Shown here: piece after piece, positions 21,826 to 32,310 of the stretch
Numbering within the stretch: the first letter of the stretch is position 1
Layout of the letters: each line of letters begins with the position of its first letter
From: Monodelphis domestica
Lineage: Eukaryota; Chordata; Mammalia; Didelphimorphia; Didelphidae
Assembly: GCF_027887165.1 (NCBI RefSeq)
Contig: NC_077228.1
Coordinates: forward strand, 212,277,635 to 212,341,634
Direction of reading: 5' to 3'
Length of the DNA stretch: 64,000 nt
Translations under genes and position numbers: made by a program
Notes under the pieces: generated by a model
The model's input: only the letters and a program-made list of their open reading frames with translations
Told to the model about the DNA's origin: nothing
Database searches by the model: none

Positions 21826-21943
21826 CTAGCCAATACAAGAATGGAAAAAGAGAGAGCATAGTTCTCAGTGCCTCTTGCAGCTCTCACCTATTCCTCTATC
21901 CATATACCTAGTCTTGGCTTTCAGTTAATAATCTCCTCTAAGT

Positions 21944-22124
21944 GGGGGCAGCTGGATGGCTCAGTGGCTTGTAGGTCCTGGGTTCAAATCTGGCCTCAGA
22001 GGCTTCCTAGCTGTGTGACCCTGGGCAAGTCACTTAACCCCCATTGCCTAGCCCTTACCACTCTTCTGCCTTGGAACAAATACACAGTATTGATTCTAAG
22101 ATGGAAGGTAAGGGTTAAAAAAAA
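21944..22124 (+). repeat. SINE1/WSINE1-type SINE with target duplication
   Basis: A plus copy with an internal gap after CTCAGTGG. Flanks are ATCTCCTCTAAG (21931-21942) and ATCTCCCCTAAG (22125-22136). Confidence 0.87.
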
Positions 22125-22138
22125 ATCTCCCCTAAGAG

Positions 22139-22202
22139 AGATACCATGAATCATGTAACCACAGAAAAATATTTTTAAATAAATAAATAGAAATTTTAAA
22201 AA
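22139..22202 (+). mobile_element. Very short L1 3' tip
   Basis: 64 bases (GAATCATGTAACCACAG plus A-rich tail) between TCTCCCCTAAGAG and TCTCCCCTATGAG. Confidence 0.7.
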
Positions 22203-23160
22203 GTCTCCCCTATGAGCTAGAACTAGACCCAGATAACCAAGGCTTTGTATTAGGGCACCTGAGTCCAGAGCAAGGGGGCATACATCCCACGATTCAGGCT
22301 TTTTGCAAACCCCAACATCAGATCTCTCACATATGAAGAATGATTATCTTTACTCTCCCCACCCATGACTAGTCTTTGCTCTTCTGTAGTCTAAATTATT
22401 GTTTCCCTTTCTTTTTTGGGGGGCCTAGGATACTGGGGCCAGTCTGGGACACTTGAGGAAGATTTCCACTTTCATGAGAATTCACATTTCACAAGATTTC
22501 CCAGGAGTGAGGGAAATCACTGCTGTGGCACCTTCTTCCACTGTCTCACTTCACCTAATAACTCCCATCCTTGGGGTTCCTCCTAGCCTAGGAAAAGAGG
22601 GGTACCAGGTAGGGCAGACCAGACTCTGGCCCTGGGGCAAATCCACCTGACTGGAGAAGATTGAACTCTGCACCTGAACCACAATGAAGGTGAAGCCTGG
22701 ATTAATGAGGGAGCCTGGGGCCTTTTTTGGACTGAAGGTGGGCTCTCTACTTGCCCTTGGCTCACCCTACACCCTTTTTGGGAAGCATTTTTGCCCATTG
22801 GGATATGTCAGAGCCTCTGTCTCCTCTCCTGGGGGACATACTGGGGGTCTCTTCTCCCACAAGACCTTGTTTGTTAAGGAGATCTCTTCTAGGATCTTCT
22901 CTACTACTTCCTCTTCCCTGCTTGTCACGGATACCAGAAATGCTAGTGATGCTTACTTCCTTCATGCAATGCAATGTAGGCTTATAGTCTCTCCTTTTCC
23001 CAGATTCTATCCAGGATGCCACAACCCTATAGGGGAAGTATGGATCTGGCCATAGGCTTGTGCAAAGGGACATGGGTGAAAGCTGGGGTCCTGCCACAGA
23101 TTCGAGAAAGGCACGTCCATCTCTGCAGGCCACCATACTGGGAAGTGGGGAGGTCCTCAC

Positions 23161-23243
23161 CTCATCAGTGCAGTAGGCGCAGTCCTTATCTATACGGATG
23201 CACTCAGTACAGCTCTTCACCAGGGTCTTCTTGCAACGATTAG
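23161..23243 (-). CDS. ITGB4: ITGB4 coding exon 2 (start of PSI domain)
   Basis: The exon is 83 bases, phase 1 to 0, flanked by CCATCCAG and GTGAGG. It encodes residues ~25-52 and contains [17 protein letters not shown], the cysteine-rich PSI start that is almost identical to human beta-4. It carries the mature N terminus, NRCKK. Confidence 0.96.
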
Positions 23244-23329
23244 CTGGATGGGGAAAAGAAGTCAAAGACAGGGTTGGGGTCAGGCCTGAGTCCCACTCCT
23301 GTGGAAGAAGGGGAGCACGTGGAGCGGTT

Positions 23330-23700
23330 CATGTTCTGACTGACATCTTACGCTCGATTGCAGGTGTTTGCCGTGTGTTCGTTTCCTGCTCACGTATCGG
23401 GGCCTCTAGCTGGTGCTTAGAGATATTTGGGAAGGGGGTAATTATTGTGAACGTGATCCATCCCTTCCCCCTCCTTTCTCTGAACTCCCAGAGCACTTTG
23501 CTGCTTCCTGTTCTGCACTTATCACATTGGATCCTCTCTTATCTTTATTTGTAGACGTATCTGTATCTTCTTTACTAGACTTCAAACTTCCTGAGAGGAG
23601 GCACTTTGTCTATTCATCTTCCTACTTCTCCTGTGCCTAACTGTATGTAGGAGGCGTTTGAGAAATGTCTGTTGGATGGGTGGAAGAATGAATGAATGAA
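23330..23700 (+). mobile_element. L2 3' end
   Basis: Contains TAGACTTCAAACTTCCTGAG, GAGGAGGCACTTTGTC and a GAATGAATGAATGAA end, lying between ITGB4 coding exons 1 and 2. Confidence 0.6.
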
Positions 23701-23828
23701 AAGTGGTTTAATAGCGTGTTGGTGGGCCATCTGGTCAGGGCCATAGGAGTGACACCATTCATGATTAAGGGGAAAAAGGTCCAACCAGGATCCTCTGGGG
23801 TGTAGCAGGGAAGGCTCCCCTGACTTGC

Positions 23829-23911
23829 CTGGGCTTCCTTGGAAGCTGACCCAGAGTACTGCCCAGAACAGCAGACCAGCCCATGCCCCTGGCCAGGGCA
23901 TCCTCTTCCTC
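23829..23911 (-). CDS. ITGB4: ITGB4 coding exon 1 (signal peptide; start codon 23901-23899)
   Basis: An acceptor with a long T-rich tract ending TTTTTTTTCAG precedes the exon, ten noncoding bases follow, then ATG at 23901 with A at -3. The 24 codons begin MPWPGAWAGLLFWAVLWVSF, a classic short N-region plus hydrophobic core, so this is the secretory signal peptide. The exon must end in phase 1, giving G before CT of the next exon, and the only junction that does so is CAG|GCAAGT at 23829. That is a GC donor with otherwise perfect consensus. The resulting join reads FQGSPANRCKK, like human LSGTLANRCKK. Because the exon starts with an acceptor, a separate 5' UTR exon must lie upstream. Confidence 0.88.
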
Positions 23912-24610
23912 CTGAAAAAAAACAAAAACAAAATCAAAGTATTCATGCCATATGCCTGTGTCATGGGATGGAGAGTGATGCAATCCCTGGGAGTTTTTTG
24001 AGGTCCCTGTTTTCAGAGAGATTCATTTCTGGACATGTGGAACTGTTGTCTCCCGTGCCCAGGTATGTTTTTCCTGTTGTGACATATGGGTGTGATCTCT
24101 CCTCTGATTCTCTTGAATCAGAACTTGGTCTGGGAGACAGTGGGCGGAGGCTGGAATATCTCAGGGATGAGTACCTTTCTAGTTGGTGGCACACGCAGCG
24201 GACCTTAGCCTGTGGACCGCCAGGCTTGTGCTATCTGCTCTTCAATGGGAATGGTAGTGCCAGGAGGGCTTTGCTCAAGGGTTTCCTCATGAGATTCAAG
24301 GGCCAGGGCAGAGAGGCAAAGAAGAGAAGGGTATTCTTTGGGCACTATCATGAACTGGATGGTTGGCCTAGCCCAGTGGGGTGAAATCTGGAATTTGCTT
24401 CATGTCTATGTGCTGGCCCCCAGGTGGAGAGTGGAAGCCCGAGAAGACCTTAGAAAGACAGACAGACAGAGGGATAGAGAGAGAGAGAGACAGAGAGAAG
24501 CCTGATTTTTCCTACTCATCAGCTCTTTGAATTTCATCTGCTTCCAGTGGTCATCCCCACTTGGGCTAGCCCTGTGTGGTAACTCTCACTCTTCCATCTT
24601 GAAGATTTAC

Positions 24611-24817
24611 CTAGGGGTAGCCAGGTGGCTCAGTGGATAGAGAGGCAGGTCTGGAAATGGGAGGCCCTGGGTTCAGATATGTGGTTTCAGACACTTCCTA
24701 GCTGTGTGACTCTGAGCAAGTCACTTAACCCTATTTGCTAATCCTTTTTGCTTTTCTGCCTTGGAACCAATACATGATATTGATTCTATGACAGAAGGTA
24801 AAGGTTTTAAATATATA
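24611..24817 (+). repeat. SINE1/WSINE1-type SINE
   Basis: A plus copy, GGTAGCCAGGTGGCTCAGTG to AGAAGGTAAAGGTTTT. Confidence 0.86.
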
Positions 24818-24880
24818 TATTTACCTTAAGACACTCAGGGAACTACTGTTTCCTATTTATTTGCTTAAAATACCATAGGA

Positions 24881-25081
24881 GGGGGCAGCTGGGTGGCTGA
24901 GTAGATTGAGAGTCAGGTCCAGAGATGGGAGGTCCTGGGTTCCAATCTGGCCTCAGATACTTCCTAGCTATGTGACCCTGAGCAAGTCACTTAACCCCAT
25001 GCCTAGCCCTTACCCCTTTTTTGCCTTAGAACTAATACCCAGTATTGATTCTAAGACAGAAGATAAGGGTTTAAAGAAAAA
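24881..25081 (+). repeat. SINE1/WSINE1-type SINE with perfect 14-bp target duplication
   Basis: A plus copy between AAAATACCATAGGA at 24867-24880 and 25082-25095. Confidence 0.92.
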
Positions 25082-25099
25082 AAAATACCATAGGAAATT

Positions 25100-26130
25100 C
25101 TTTGTAGAGATGGGGGATTATGAGTATGGAACCCTATGTATACCTTTAGAGTCAACTAATATATTAGTTGGTATTACTAATCTGCTGTCTCCTCATTTCC
25201 TTTTTATCCTTTGTTATGAGTAATGGCTTGAAGGGGAGGGTGGGGGGGAGAGATATATTTGGAAACAAAAGTGGTGGAAATTAAAAAAAAAAATTTTTTA
25301 TTTGAAAAAAGAAGAAAAACAAGAAAAGCAAACCAGGGAAACCCAGGACGATGGGGATCCAGTGGAAAGTTGGTCTCTTTGAGACTGTTTCATATATGAA
25401 GAGACCTGGGCATGAGCCACGTAGGCCAGTAGAATTAAAAGGGGAAAAAAATCAGAGATCCATTTTCCCAAAACCCCTCTTCATATCCAGACTATAATCT
25501 TTGACCTCAAATCATCCCTTCTATCTCTCTCTTGACCCCTTGGAGGACAGATCTCCCCATACAGTAGAGTTATAGTCCCTGCTGTGTCCGGTATGACAAT
25601 CATGGAATGAATAGGGCTTGCAAGGTACCCAAGATGGCAAGGCAGGGTTGCCACACTAAGTGTTCTTTACACCAGCAAATAGTTGGCTGTGCTGTTACGA
25701 CCCCATTTCCCTCAAGTGTTTTTCCTTGAAGTGAAAGAATTCCTAGTGACAGCCCTAGTCTGTGGGGTTGAGGTCTTACATGCATAGGATTTAGGACAGG
25801 AAGAATTCAAGGGGAATGTTCCCTTCAACTCCTGCCAGTCCTGAGGTTCCAAAGGTCGAGAAGGCTGCAATGACTATATCGGTATGCTGTCCAATCCAGA
25901 GGCAGAGCAAACTCCATGGGGCTGGAGACTAGGAAGCAGAAAGAAACCCTTGCCTAAGGGTGGGAAGGGAGCAAATAGTTATGGAATGGGGTAGTCCCCA
26001 AACCAGTCAGGGTGTGGACTCTGGGCTGAAATGGCTTCCTAGAAGACATGAAATTGGTGAAATGCCACACCCATACCCACTCTGACTTACAATGAAACAA
26101 GTAAGCAGACTATCCCTGGGGTGGCATTAC
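25100..26130. other. Unique intron sequence, no feature recognised
   Basis: Putative ITGB4 first intron. No repeat or exon signal can be supported here. A MIR-like remnant begins near 26130 and runs to ~26480. Confidence 0.4.
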
Positions 26131-26590
26131 TCAAGGATCACAGGATGTCAGAGCTGGAAGGGGCCTTAGGGCTCCTCTAATTTGACTTCTTTATCAACAA
26201 TAATAATGGCCCACACTGAGAAGAGTGCTTTAAAGAGGGGAAAACATTTTATATTTTGAAAAATGGACTCTCAAAATGGTAAAATATTTTGTCCAAAGTC
26301 GCCCAGCCAGTCAGTCCCAGAGGCAGGACTTTCGACCCTAAGACCATTTCCCTTATGCCAAACATTTTCACGGTAACCCCTCACGAATGTACTGCTCTTT
26401 GTGGTCTAGAGAGCTTTTTCCTGGCCATCATCTCATTTGATCTTCACAACAAACCCTGTGAGGTAGACAAACATGCCTACAGGCAGACATACGTTTTCTT
26501 CAGGGGACGCATGTGCTGGCTCTGGATGTATATGTGTTAAGGGCTGAAGTTCCTGAGGTTAGGAAGGGTCCTTAGAAGTGGGCCTCTTTT

Positions 26591-26725
26591 CTTTCCTTCC
26601 TTCCTTCCTTCCTTCCTTCCTTCCTTCCTTCCTTCCTTCCTTCCTTCCTTCCTTCCTTCCTTCCTTCCTTCCTTCCTTCCTTCCTTCCTTCCTTCCTTCC
26701 TTCCTTCCTTCCTCCCTCCTTCCCT

Positions 26726-26771
<46 letters not shown>

Positions 26772-26772
26772 C
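26591..26772. repeat. (TTCC)n then (CT)n microsatellite
   Basis: About 30 uninterrupted TTCC units (to ~26713), then CT-rich sequence to 26772. It joins directly to the tail end of a minus-strand SINE, the usual birthplace of such repeats. Confidence 0.97.
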
Positions 26773-26942
26773 TGACCATCTTAGTATCAATTCTATGACA
26801 GAAGAGTACCAACGGCTAAACAATCAGTGTTAAGTGACTTGCCCAGGGTCACACAGCTGGGATGTGTCTGAGGCCAAATTTGAACCCAGGTCCACCAGAC
26901 TCTAGACCTGGTGCTTTATCCACTGTGCTACCTAACTGCCCC
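26773..26942 (-). repeat. SINE1/WSINE1-type SINE
   Basis: A minus copy, GACCATCTTAGTATCAATTC to GTGCTACCTAACTGCCCC, carrying the microsatellite at its tail. Confidence 0.85.
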
Positions 26943-26959
26943 TTGGACAGTTTTTCTTT

Positions 26960-27097
26960 CTTTTTTTTTTTTAAATGTAACCCCTTATCTTCTATCTTAG
27001 AATTTATCACACAGTTAGGAAATGTCTGAGGTCAAATTTGAACCCAGGACCATCTCTAGGCCCGGCTTTCAATCCATTAAGACACCTAGCTGCCCCT
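26960..27097 (-). repeat. SINE1/WSINE1-type SINE, partial
   Basis: A minus copy with an internal deletion joining the tail (CTTCTATCTTAGAATT) to TCACACAGTTAGGAAATG. Confidence 0.8.
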
Positions 27098-27975
27098 GAG
27101 GTGGGTCTCTTGATGATTAAATCTGCTCCTACCGTCATTCCTCACTTCTGCCCTCTCCACTGCACCCTCTATGAAAAGTTGTTCTGTAGTGCTCTACCTT
27201 AGAGGGGCTGGCTCTCACTTGAGATCAGGTGGGCAGTCTGGTTGTCATCCTCCTATCCCTAGGACTGCTACCCCAGCTGGAAGTCTAAATCTGCCTCTGA
27301 GACTCCTCGGCCATGGCGCTCTTGGCTGCGTACACTCAGGAAGTGGGGTTTAACAAAAAAGAATGACTAAGGAGACGGACCTTCCATCTTCCCTCCCTTT
27401 TCATTTGTGGAGGTTCTTCATGGACCCCCAGATCCCTCTGTTCTTTATTCTAGGCTATCCAGAGTTCATGGACTGAGGTCAGGTCCTCTATACTACTCTC
27501 TAGAACCCTTAGACACCCAACCATTATACCCAGCCCCGCCTAGACATAATAACAACCAAACAGGGCAGAAATGGAGCTGGAAAGAGGAGAAATGGTCCTG
27601 GCCCAGAGGGCCTGTGGTGAGGTTCAAATCTGTATGGATCAGGGACAGATGCACCCACATAACCCCCCAGGGCATCCTCTTCACCTCAGAAGGGCCTTTG
27701 GGGAGGTGGAAGGTTCCCAGAGTGGTGGGAGTCCATGTTGCTATGGTAATGATCAGAGGGATGCTGAGGGCAGGGGCATTCATCTTGGAAAGCTTCAGGA
27801 AGCGGGTGAGTCTGGAGCAGACTTTGAAAAAAGGGGAGGTCTGAGGTTTGGCAGAGTGGAGAAAAGGATCAGGGGACACATACCAACTTTAGGTCAGAAC
27901 AGGAGTGCCCCTCCAACTGCTACCAACCCTTGGGCTTGTCCCATATAGGGCTAGTTGGGCTGGGTAACTGCTTCT
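27098..27975. other. Unique intron sequence, no feature recognised
   Basis: Overlapping open frames of 125-145 codons exist here on both strands, but none has splice or family support. Confidence 0.4.
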
Positions 27976-28232
27976 CGGGGTGCTAGTTGGCACAGTGGAT
28001 AGAGTGTGGTCCATAGAGGGAGTCAGGAAGACCTGAGTTCAAATCTATCCTCAGACACTAGTTGTGTATATGATCCTGGGCAAGTCACTTAACCCTGGTG
28101 TGCCTAAGTTTCCTCATCTATAAAATAAGCTGGAGAAGGAAATGGCAAATCATTCTAGTATTTCTGCCAAGAAAACCCCAAAAGGGGGCATGAAAAATAG
28201 GAAATGACTGAAACGATTGAACAACAAAAACT
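27976..28232 (+). repeat. MAR1-like SINE
   Basis: A tRNA-like head, then GCTGGAGAAGGAAATGGCAA, AAGAAAACCCCAAAAGG and GAAACGATTGAACAACAA. Confidence 0.8.
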
Positions 28233-28394
28233 GCTTCCCATTCTTTTGTTAACATCCCCTCGGTGTACACACACACACATACCCAAAGGAGAACAGTTCC
28301 CAATAGCCATTGCATCCTTAATGTCTAAGCTCTATGTTTCCCTTCTAAATGAGCCAATTACATACACCTCTCCCTCCTTTCCTCTTCACCCCCT

Positions 28395-28625
28395 CTGGGG
28401 AGCAATGTGAGAAAATGGAGAGAAACCTGGAATCAGGAAGACCTGGGTTCAAATTCGACTTTTGATGTTTATTAGCTGTATGCCAATAATTAACCTTTCT
28501 AAGACTCAGTTTCATCATCTGTAAAATGGGATTAATAGTGCCCAGAGGACCTGCCTCATGAGGCTGTTGTAAGGGTCATAGAATAAATGCAAATCAAAGC
28601 ACTTGGCAAACTTGAATCTTCAGTG
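28395..28625 (+). repeat. MIR-type SINE
   Basis: Contains GGAATCAGGAAGACCTGGGT, CTCAGTTTCATCATCTGTAA and AAAGCACTTGGCAAAC. Confidence 0.75.
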
Positions 28626-28944
28626 GAACCAAGCCTTTTCCTCCCAGTTCCCTCCTCACCACCTATCGGCTGAGCTCACAGCCCCCTTGAATGTCCAGGT
28701 CGTTTAATTCTAGGATCCCTCCCCTACTCCCCCACTACTTCCTGAGGAAAGCCACTGCTCCCCTGGCAGGCTAGCCTTAAGGTGCCAGGGCCACTAAGGA
28801 CAGGGCGTTGGCAAATGCCAACCTCCATGGAAGGGGAGGAGAGGGAACAAAAGACCCTGTCACGCACCTCCCAACCCCCAGTGGAGTGGAAAAGCTGTTG
28901 GGGAGCTGCTCTACTCTTCTCTGGGGGGGTTGGGATGGGTGGTG

Positions 28945-28985
28945 GTGGTAATTAACAGAGTAGGCGGCTAATTAAATCCACCCAC
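28945..28985. promoter_or_regulatory. Paired TAATTA homeodomain-type sites
   Basis: Two TAATTA cores (in GGTAATTAACA and GCTAATTAAAT) lie about 20 bases apart in unique sequence just inside the candidate promoter block. Homeodomain proteins typically bind this core. Nothing shows that these sites are used. Confidence 0.25.
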
Positions 28986-28999
28986 CCACCTTGCATGCA

Positions 29000-29960
29000 T
29001 GCCCGGACTCCTAGGCAAAGTTCCCGCAGGAACTCTTCTGGAAGCAGCTGCTGCCAAACCCCGTTGCCCCCCAGCCTCCCCGGTGCCCCTTCTCACCGCA
29101 GCCCTTTCTCCTCCTTCCCTGCCTCAGTGTCCGGCTTCTAAGAGAAGCGGGGCAGAAGTTGGCAGCTTTGACATACCTTTGCTGGGGTCTCGTGCCTTCT
29201 GCTCTCCCTCTTCCCTGGCTATTGGGAGCTGTTCTCCTGGGTGTGAGTATGTGTGTGAGAGTGTGCGAGCGTGAGTGTGAAAGAGAGAGAGCGCGAGACA
29301 CTGTCAGAGAGGGAGGGAGGCAGGGAGGGAGCAAAGAAAGGAGGAAGGGAACAGAGACATGGGGTGGACAGGACAGAGGAGAGGCAGCTTTATCCGGCTC
29401 AGGTAGGAGGGCGCTGGTGAGTCACTCCGCACGCATTCCTGGGCAATGCACACCTGTTCAGGCAAGAGCTGGGCTCAACTGTCTCCTCCAGGCTGGCCCC
29501 CCTTCCCTCCAGGAAAAGGCTTGGTGTTCCAGCGGGGCATCACCCCGCCCGCCCGCCCGCCCGCCCTGTGGGCACTGGGAGGCAGGCAAGGAGGTGGGAG
29601 CAGGACTGCTCAAAGGGGCGGGGGAGTGGAAACAGCTTCTAGCCTCTGCTCCCTCCTGAATAGAGAGGAGGAGGAGGAGGAGGATGGGGAGGAAGAAAGA
29701 ATGTTTTGCTTTCAGAACAGGAGAGGAGGAGTCAGCCTTCCCCGGCCCTTTCCACCAGTTTGGGGGACTCACGCAGCAGAAGCTTCCCTGGAAAACTCGC
29801 CTCTCTCAGCTCAGATACCGGGGCTGCTCTGACTTGCTGCCAACTTTTGAAAAACTCGTTTTCTGCCCGCTGTCCCTCTGGCTCCTCCTCACCGCCCTTG
29901 GGGCTCTTTCTTCCTCCCAAGATCCCCAAGGCTGGTGCCCAGGAGAAGGAAACGTCTCTT
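29000..29960 (-). promoter_or_regulatory. ITGB4: Candidate ITGB4 promoter and noncoding first exon
   Basis: This is the only long GC-rich, CpG-containing, largely repeat-free block between the genes. The signal-peptide exon needs an upstream noncoding exon, and a strong donor (CTGCTGC|GTGAGTCC) occurs on the minus strand with its exon ending at 29773. The block also contains a perfect AP-1 motif TGAGTCA (29418-29424), a CCCG-repeat (~29545-29568) and several Sp1-like GC boxes. The transcription start is not visible and the exon call is an inference from one splice site and base composition. Confidence 0.4.
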
Positions 29961-30156
29961 AAAACGAGGCTCCCCACCTCTCAGCTCTCCGAGTTGTTCA
30001 GACCTCACTTTCTGTTGGAGAGGGATGCCCACCACCGTGCTCCTTCCCCATCTTGTCAGTCTGCTAAGGGGACTTCGATTTTTCAAGTCTGGGACAAACT
30101 CAGAGAGGTTGGGTTCCTCCATGGAGACCTTGGGCAGTGTAGAAAGTACACTGGAG

Positions 30157-30345
30157 GAGACAGCTGGGTGGCTCAGTGGATTGAGATCCAGACCCAGAGA
30201 TGGGAGGTCCTGGGTTCAAATATGACTTCAAATATTGCCTAGCTGTGTGACCCTGAGCAAGTCACTTAACCCCCCATGGTCTAGCCCTTACCACTCTTCT
30301 GCATTGGAACCAATACACTGTACTGATTCTAAGGTAAAGTTTTTT
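30157..30345 (+). repeat. SINE1/WSINE1-type SINE
   Basis: A plus copy directly upstream of the candidate promoter. TACACTGGAG occurs before it (~30147) and again after the adjoining L1-like piece (~30466). Confidence 0.86.
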
Positions 30346-30460
30346 GTTTTATTTTATTTTTATTGTCATGCAAAACACACTTCCATAGGGGTCATTGTTG
30401 TAAGAGTAAACTCATACATAATCAAAACCCCAAAATAAAAGGAGGTAAAGATTAAAAAAA
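30346..30460 (-). mobile_element. L1-type 3' fragment
   Basis: A T-rich start, ATGCAAAACACACTTCCATA and CATACATAATCAAAACCCCA, fused to the tail of the preceding SINE. Confidence 0.5.
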
Positions 30461-30789
30461 GAAACATACACTGGAGTAAGAAGGCAAAGCACCTTTCTTC
30501 TGAAGCCCTTGGACAGGTCATAATCTTTGACTCAGTTCCTTCATCCATAAAATGGGCCAATACCTACCTCTCTGCACTTTATAATGAACACTTTTATCCC
30601 TCTTAGAAATGTTTGTTACAAATAATGGCCAAGATAGACCTTTTAATGACTGATGATTTAGGGAACCTTAGCAATGTGAAAATGTCAAAGATTAAACAGA
30701 TGAAGGGTACAAATTAAAAAAAAAATTTAAAAAGAACTCTTGGTGGGAAATCAAATGAAATGATGTATCTCTGGGCTGTTGCAACTTGA

Positions 30790-31206
30790 AGACAATCTTC
30801 TAACCCCTTTCCTACTCTCCACATACACTATGAACGGAACAAGATAGATACTAACTTTTGCAAATACTTGGTGATTTCCTGCCTCCATGCCTTTGCTAAT
30901 GATAATCATCCTTATGCATGCAATACTTCTTGCTTGTTGAACTTCTATTTATTCCTCAAAAGCCAATTCAAATGCTATCTTTCCAAGGAGCTTTTTAATA
31001 CCACCCCCCACCGGCTTTTTGGAATTGATTTTTCTTCCTTGGACCTTATCTAGCATATTGTACCTGTCTTGAACTTAAATAATAATTTGTTTTATAGTTT
31101 TCTGTGCAGGTGTCATCTCCTGTATGGAGCATCCTAAGCTCCATGAGGGCAGAGACTGTCTTTACTAAAAAATGTCTCTCTTCCAGTGCCTGGCACAGTG
31201 CTCTGA
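30790..31206 (+). mobile_element. L2 3' end, left part (split by the LTR element)
   Basis: Contains CCTCAAAAGCCAATTCAAAT, GAGGGCAGAGACTGTCTT and CAGTGCCTGGCACAGTGCTC. The tail resumes at 33927 (TAGGAGCTGAATAATTATTT). Confidence 0.7.
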
Positions 31207-31551
31207 TGTAAAAAATAGACTCGAATACAGGACTACAATCCCCATGAGCCTTTGCTCCACTTCCCCAGAATGCCTTGTAATCTCACCTGGGCCGAGATCG
31301 AGAAGATATTTAAGCAAAGGCTTTTGAAGGGCTCGGGCCCTTTTGGGACTTCCGTTTTTGGAGCAGAGGCGTCTCTTCCATGATGTGAGGTTATTTTGTC
31401 TAGGCCTCTGGCCTAGGCACATGTTTCTTACTTGTATATTCTTAATCTTTAACCTTTAATAAACCTCTAAAAATATATATATTCCTTGCAGAGAGAAACT
31501 AATTTCTACCTGCCTCAGTCTCCCCATCTCCCCTAAATTTTAATCTTTACA
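31207..31551 (+). repeat. 5' LTR of the ERV-type element
   Basis: The LTR has a TATA-like ATATTTAAG near 31306 and a polyadenylation signal AATAAA at 31458-31463, in the order expected of a functional LTR. Confidence 0.9.
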
Positions 31552-31553
31552 GT

Positions 31554-31570
31554 TGGCGACCACGAAGGGA
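31554..31570 (+). other. Primer-binding site, tRNA-Arg type
   Basis: TGGCGACCACGAAGGG starts two bases after the 5' LTR. It is complementary to the 3' end of a mammalian tRNA-Arg (CCCTTCGTGGTCGCCA, as I recall for tRNA-Arg-CCG). Confidence 0.75.
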
Positions 31571-32132
31571 TGAGAACTTCTCAAAAAATTTTTAGCCTAG
31601 AGAATTTTTTTTTAAAGCCAAGGTTCTCCGAGATGCTCTTTAGAAAACCATCTTGATCAGCTCCTGCCTGCGGCCCTCTCCAGCTCCTGCTTCTGCTCCT
31701 GGCCTCTCACCTGGTGCCTGAGCTGTGCTCCAGCTCCCAGCCCGACCCACCCCGGCAGTCTGTCTCTCACCCATCTGGCTTCCGACCCCAGCCGGCTCAT
31801 CACCCAGATCCTTGGAGCAGATCGCTCAGGACTCATTGCGACCAGCTGGTAACAGTATTGGCCACGTGGGCGGAGGGGAGAGACCAAAGGGAAAGGAGAC
31901 CGGGCAATTTTCCCTTAGGCTAAGCCTCCACGTGGCTGGGGGTATTGGCCACAGGGGTATCAGAGAGGGGAAAGACAGAAAAGACTAAAGAGAAGAAACA
32001 GATCTTTTCAAACAGAAACTTAATAGCAATGGGCTGTTTAAAAGGATTTTTGACTCTTCTGGCAGTTTCATTGATTTTACCTGCCTGTCTGGGAGCAGAC
32101 TCAGCCCAAAGATTCAACTTTAACTTTGGGGA

Positions 32133-32310
32133 GGAAAATGGGTGGCCCAGCGAACTGGAAGCCAGGCCCAGAGACGGGAGGTCTCTAGTTAAAATCTGGC
32201 CTCCGATGCTTCCCAGCTATGGGGCCCTGGACGGATCCCTTGAACCCTGTAGCCTAGCCTTTACTACTCTACCTTCGGACAATAGACATTTAAATGGATA
32301 ATTAAAAACA
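32133..32310 (+). repeat. SINE-like segment inside the LTR element
   Basis: This follows the SINE1/WSINE1 pattern (GGTGGCCCAGC, CCAGGCCCAGAGACGGGAGG, CTTCCCAGCTATGGGGCCCT) but is clearly more diverged than most free copies, and ends in an A-rich run. Confidence 0.7.

Larger units (their letters stand above)
3771..29773 (-). other. ITGB4: ITGB4 gene, integrin beta-4 (5' part; continues beyond the left end)
   Basis: Integrin beta-4 pairs with alpha-6 at the basal surface of epithelial cells, binds laminin and anchors hemidesmosomes to keratin filaments. Seventeen coding exons on the minus strand (first codon 23901, last exon ending 3771) sum to 2214 bases, exactly 738 codons. They join in consistent phases and match, from my memory of the family, human integrin beta-4 from its signal peptide to just after the transmembrane helix (about residue 740 of ~1820). 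Domain order by residue: signal peptide 1-~25, PSI ~26-75, hybrid/beta-I ~90-455 with the DFSYS metal-ion motif at 135-139, I-EGF repeats ~459-620, beta-tail ~620-703, transmembrane ~710-732. The remaining cytoplasmic exons (Calx-beta, four fibronectin III) are not in the window, so the intron after 3771 is longer than 3.7 kb. The span up to 29773 includes an inferred noncoding first exon. Confidence 0.96.

Noticed and set aside
26537-26823. Open frames encoding RKEG or PSFL repeats
   Set aside because: Products of the (TTCC)n microsatellite, not genes.
29159-29659. 166-codon plus-strand frame in the GC-rich block
   Set aside because: GC-rich DNA has few stops by chance; there is no known domain, and the composition is repeat-like Arg/Glu/Pro.
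31945-32301. 118-codon frame with a hydrophobic leader-like stretch in the LTR element
   Set aside because: Not recognisable as any viral or host protein, and it runs into SINE-derived sequence. No function is claimed.
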